From Chrysomallon squamiferum (lineage: Eukaryota > Mollusca > Gastropoda > Neomphalida > Peltospiridae): a stretch of DNA of 64,000 nucleotides. The notes under the pieces are model-generated. The model saw only the letters and a program-made list of their open reading frames with translations, made no database searches and was not told where the DNA came from. Position 1 is the stretch's first letter. Each line of letters begins with the position of its first letter. Positions 59,763 through 64,000 of this stretch are shown piece after piece. The translations under genes and the position numbers were made by a program. Location of the stretch: contig CM022672.1 in assembly GCA_012295275.1 (NCBI GenBank), forward strand, positions 28,206,972 to 28,270,971, in the 5' to 3' direction.

Positions 59763-62700
59763 TTAACCTCTCTGGATTGGTGCAGCTAGTTCTTCTACTC
59801 TTCTAGATACCACACCTTTCAAAGCTGTAGGTTTCACCATGAAGGCATCAGGATTAAAATGTAGAAGACCCATGGAGACTTTGACTATAGGTTTTGCTAA
59901 CTCTTCTATTCTCAGACTTGGTGCTGCTCTTTTAGCAGCACGACTCACTGACCACTGAACTTCACGTGCAGGCTGAAAACCTTCTGCTACTCCCTTGGGT
60001 CGTGCTAGTTCCATGCAGCGAGGTGTGGCAGAAGCATTTAAGGCTGCTGGGGTAACCTGTTGGAGAAAAAAACATTGAAAATATATTTAAAATTATAAAT
60101 ATTGTTTAAAAAGCTATTTCAGTATCTGGGTTTTTTAAGTTATAAATTTATGAAATACACAGACAAATGCTAAGATTAATTTATCAACGCCTACTGCTAC
60201 TACTATTACTGTGCTATAAATGTTACTATGAAAAAAATCGGGCAATAATAATTTTAAAAATCCAATAATTCTGTAAGTTTCTTTGTGTAACAAGTCATCT
60301 CTTTTGGGTTATTTTAAAGGGTCTGAAATAATGGGATTTTTTTCTTTATTCATTCTTATGTTCTGTTATTAAATATTTGACCAGATATATCAGTAACTTA
60401 CATCCCAGGTTGGTTCTCTGAAAGGACCTGGTGGTCGCTGTTTGGGGGATGCCAGTGACTGGACACGTTCTGAAGGTTTTGCTTTCAAAGCCGCAGGTGG
60501 AATCTCAGTTTGCACCTCTCGATGAAGCTGGAATTCTGAAGGTGGTACTTTAGGCGTGGCTAGACTGTTGGAGTGTTGCCTTTCTTCACACTTTTTAGCA
60601 CCTTCTTCTACTTCCCATACAGGACTGGCGCGACCACAGCTATATAAAAACTGATTTCTGAAAATAAAACAAATGTTGACAGCTTGAACAAAATCAAAAG
60701 ATCATTGTTTTTAAAAAAAGAAAAATGTATTATTGTTTTAAATATAGCAACTAGATATTTAATTTGCTTGCTTCTGCAGATCATTTTAAAATATTTTGAT
60801 GCTTAAAAATGCACTACTCGTTATTAAAAAAAATTAATATCCACAAAATAATAATTCAACTTACTTATTTTCCTTATACTCTTCAGGTGCACTTTTTGGC
60901 TTAGCAAGCTGGGCCAACCTTTTTGTAGGAGAAGCACATTTGGCTCCAGGTGCAACATGCCATATAACAGAAGGGCGACCAAAACTGTATAAAAACAGGG
61001 AACTGCAAAAAAAAAAAAAAAAAAAAATTAAATAATAATAATATTAATAATAAAATTAAAATTTAAAAAATATTAATAAATAACTTTAAAATAAAAATAA
61101 TAAAGTTAAGTAGAAGACTGAAAAATGTTGATACAGATACATCTATGGTATATTTTTGGTCATCAATAGGTGATATTATTTAATTCAATATATTTAATTT
61201 AGTGCTTTGTCTATGGAATTACTGCTGCTGTGGTCATTATCACCATTAGTATTATTCTTTTGGGTATCAGTACAATTTTATGCCATTTTATCCAAATGCA
61301 TCATCTCATTGTTTTTATGACCTTTCAAAATAAGTTGTAAGGGACTAACTATTAAACCCACTGTGCATTATGGTTATTTGATTTCCTGGGACCACAATAC
61401 TGAGCTATAACCCTGGCACAATGATAAAACTTACCAGTGGAATTTCTCAGACTCTGTTTGAAAATTAAATTTAGGTTCCGCTAATTTTTGAAGTCTTTGT
61501 GAAGCTTCGGCATTTTTCGCCGATTCAGAAACAGGCGTTAGTACATCTTGAGTTCCCCACGTTACATCTGGGCTATAACAAACAAAAACTGAATATTTAT
61601 CAATAAAAAAGATTTTTAAAAATCAGAATATAAACCGTTCATTTTAATAATATTTGTTTTCTCAGTATTAATAATATTACTTCATTCTCTGTGTTATGTG
61701 TGTGTTTTAACAGTATTTTAACTTTTTTTGTTTTTTACTTACATAACCGTTGTCCACCATTGTAACTTCGGATCTTTTGGTTTAGCGAGTTTTGCTATAC
61801 GGTTCCTGGAATAATTCGAATTGTATTTAATTACATTTAAAATTAAAATACATAAACAAGTCATCTTAACTATAAAAATAATAAATGCAACGAAATAGTT
61901 ATATAAACTATACTTTATTAAATCTATAACTTAAACAAATAAAAGAGAAAGATGATTTTAACCCGGTCATGCCAAAACCTTCATATTTCTGAGATGGGGA
62001 AACTATTTATAGCTATCCCTCTCTCTCTGTCTCTCTCTGAGACAGATGAAAAAATAAATCTATGTTGCATATTTGATATTTCCAAAAACGTTATTTGCTA
62101 TACATAAATAAAATGAAACATAAAATGCTAATTTTATTTTCAGTAATAACATTTAATTCCAAAACAAATACGAAGAATCAAGAAAGCAGCAACATTTAAA
62201 AGTAAAAAAGATCAAAATCGGAAAGAAATAAAACGAAGAAAATAGTATCAACAAAGGATGTGAAAAAACAGTACAGCTTTTTCTCTTACCTGCCCCTTTC
62301 GCGTATTCTTTCAAATTCCTCTACAAAAAACAAAACATAAATAAATAAATAAATGTAGAAAAGAGCTCTCCAACAGCAATTGCAGAAACCATTGTATATC
62401 ACGACATTGAAACTCAATTGCCTATTCAATAATAAGGCAAATATATGTGTGTGTGTGTGTGTATAATTAATTAATTATAATTAATGATTATGATTATGAT
62501 ATTAACAACAGTAACAACAACCACAACTATAATAATATTAATCATAATAATAAGTATTATCAGATATTTGCTTTACACACTTAATGTGGTTTTTACACAG
62601 CATTCAGCTAGGTGTGAAACAGCCCTGACAACGCTGTTGTTTAAAACATAAGATGAAAGAGATGTCTGACTCGATTATGTAAACCTGAACAATAACACTG

Positions 62701-63488
62701 TGAGTGTTAGATATCTAGTCATCGTAGATCAGCTGGTGTTTGAAATGACACGTTAAATACAAATACCTGAAACACACAGCACGCTGACCCGCGGAGTGTC
62801 GACAGGTTATCACTGGTGGCAAAACGCCATGAGAATAGATATCCTACATGGTTGTTATTTCTCTCTTCCATATGTGTTAATCTCTTGCTTAATTATATAA
62901 AAGAAATGTGTAATAATAAAAACGGCGACAACGATGACAAATATATAAAAGAAAAAAAGGAGAAGATTGTCGTGTTTGATGTATTATGTATTGTTTATTC
63001 ACTTTGATTTACGATATTTATTCATATAAGTTAACACAACAATCAGACTATCCCACTTTACGACCTTCCATCATGCTCAAATTCTACAGCATGCCAGCTA
63101 TTTCATTATTTGAATAAAGCCTTGTACTGTTGTAAAACTCAGATACGTCCCTTTTTTGCCATTACCTCGTCTCTTGTTTTAACATTTAGCTGAGTCATAG
63201 TTGGTGGAGGGCAAAATTTCAACAAGTAAAACGCACGTTGTTCTTCGTTAAGAAAAAAATAAAAATAAATGAACAAGAACGAACGTTTGAATGGATATAG
63301 ATATCGCCATAGATACACGTGGGATAAAGGACACAGTGTCAGTAACTGGGTTCTTTACTATTAAATTACCTATGACATAAACAAGTCTTTCAACCTGTCA
63401 AGTCGAACGAAACCAAGTATGCGTATAAGGATTTCTTTAATAAATTAATTAATTTAATGTATAATGAACTCACATATTCTTCCTCCAT
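59763..63488 (-). CDS. THEG/SPMAP2-like repeat protein (testis/cilia microtubule-associated type)
   Basis: Coding exons 63488-63474, 62318-62290, 61805-61743, 61572-61435, 61002-60865, 60657-60402, 60056-59763; 933 nt, 310 residues, all phases exact. It carries at least seven short repeats of the THEG type, consensus R-(I/L/V)-x-x-L-A-x-P-(K/I). Examples are RIAKLAKPK (exon 3), RLQKLAEPK (exon 4), RLAQLAKPK (exon 5), RVQSLASPK (exon 6), and CMELARPK, RIEELAKPI and RVEELAAPI (exon 7). A second element, LFLYSFGRPSVIW / QFLYSCGRASPVW, opens exons 5 and 6. There is no signal peptide or membrane segment, so it is probably cytoplasmic. The family is known from sperm and axonemal microtubules. Exon 1 (MEEEY, five codons) is supported by phase, donor GTGAGT and start codon only; the exon 2 acceptor is the second AG of GTAGAG. 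Confidence 0.85.
61005..61029. repeat. Poly-A/AT-rich tract abutting the exon 5 acceptor of the THEG-like gene
   Basis: A run of about 21 A on the plus strand (T on the coding strand) forms the polypyrimidine tract just upstream of the exon 5 acceptor TTTGCAG. Confidence 0.85.
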
Positions 63489-64000
63489 AAAAATTTGAAG
63501 TCATCGAAGAGGTGTCATTTGTTTATAATGATGTAATGGAATAGCTTTTGGTTAAATTAATTTACAGACATTCTGAAGTGTATCCATACATACATATTCA
63601 CACATACACGCACACACACATATTATTACTGGAGATGAGTGGTTATGCTTCACTTGCAATCTTATTTATATAAATCGGATTTCTATTAAATGCAATGGTA
63701 TGAGTTTTCCTTTCCTTTTTCAAGATTCCGTGATCTAATTGAAAGAACAGATATTTAATATCACTTTAATCCAATCCAAATATAGGTAACCATGAGAAAA
63801 AAAAGAAAAAAAAAACACTCTAAAAAACAACCTTTTGAAAAAACAACCTTGATGGGCCGAGCAAAAGTGTCCCCATATCGTAGGTGTCCCCAAAATTACA
63901 GACAATATATATTCACATGCACCACACCAGTTTCCACAGCAAACATAATCCGTCGGGGCCAGGCTTCGCAAACATATCGAGTTCATTGATGGATGTAAAT
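63489..64000. other. Upstream flank of the THEG-like gene; no gene seen
   Basis: Probable promoter side of the minus-strand gene. It contains a (CA)-rich patch near 63600-63620 and A-rich sequence at 63794-63846. Short open frames on both strands at 63735-63989 overlap each other and show no family resemblance. Confidence 0.4.

Overview
This is an AT-rich, intron-rich animal nuclear sequence with large introns, GT-AG splicing, many microsatellites and decayed DNA transposons. The gene content (succinate dehydrogenase small subunit, HIGD2A, NOP16, a THEG/SPMAP2-type protein, a receptor-for-egg-jelly/polycystin-1-like protein and tandem multi-C-type-lectin proteins) fits a bilaterian, most likely a lophotrochozoan such as a mollusc. 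The phylum is an inference, not proven. I rebuilt the gene models by hand from splice sites. For every complete multi-exon model the exon phases agree and the coding length is an exact multiple of three.

Layout, left to right: (1) 1-1448, minus strand: 5' three exons of SDHD, running off the left edge. (2) 4178-18076, minus: a 17-exon, 1140-residue polycystin-1-like gene (signal peptide, REJ-type region, GPS motif, first membrane helix, PLAT, further helices) that stops before the channel half of the family. A dead Tc1-type transposon sits in its intron 14. (3) 19181-26888 and 28224-36372, plus: two tandem C-type-lectin genes, here called A (616 aa) and B (620 aa). Each has a signal-peptide exon, four lectin domains of three exons each, and a short tail exon ending in a hydrophobic segment (GPI-anchor or membrane tail). 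Gene A is head-to-head with the polycystin-like gene. (4) 39234-40930, minus: an unrecognised two-exon, 267-residue protein. (5) 43532-46378, minus, HIGD2A, head-to-head with 47035-51676, plus, NOP16; the same divergent pair occurs in human. (6) 51677-59762: largely non-coding, with a degraded hAT element. (7) 59763-63488, minus: a seven-exon THEG/SPMAP2-like repeat protein.

How the genes may relate: the central block 4.2-36.4 kb is a cluster of three cell-surface recognition genes around one divergent promoter region. SDHD and HIGD2A are mitochondrial respiratory-chain genes, NOP16 is a ribosome-biogenesis factor, and the THEG-like protein is of a sperm/ciliary microtubule type. The most unusual features are the channel-less polycystin-like protein with a non-canonical GPS cleavage site, and the paired four-lectin tail-anchored proteins beside it.
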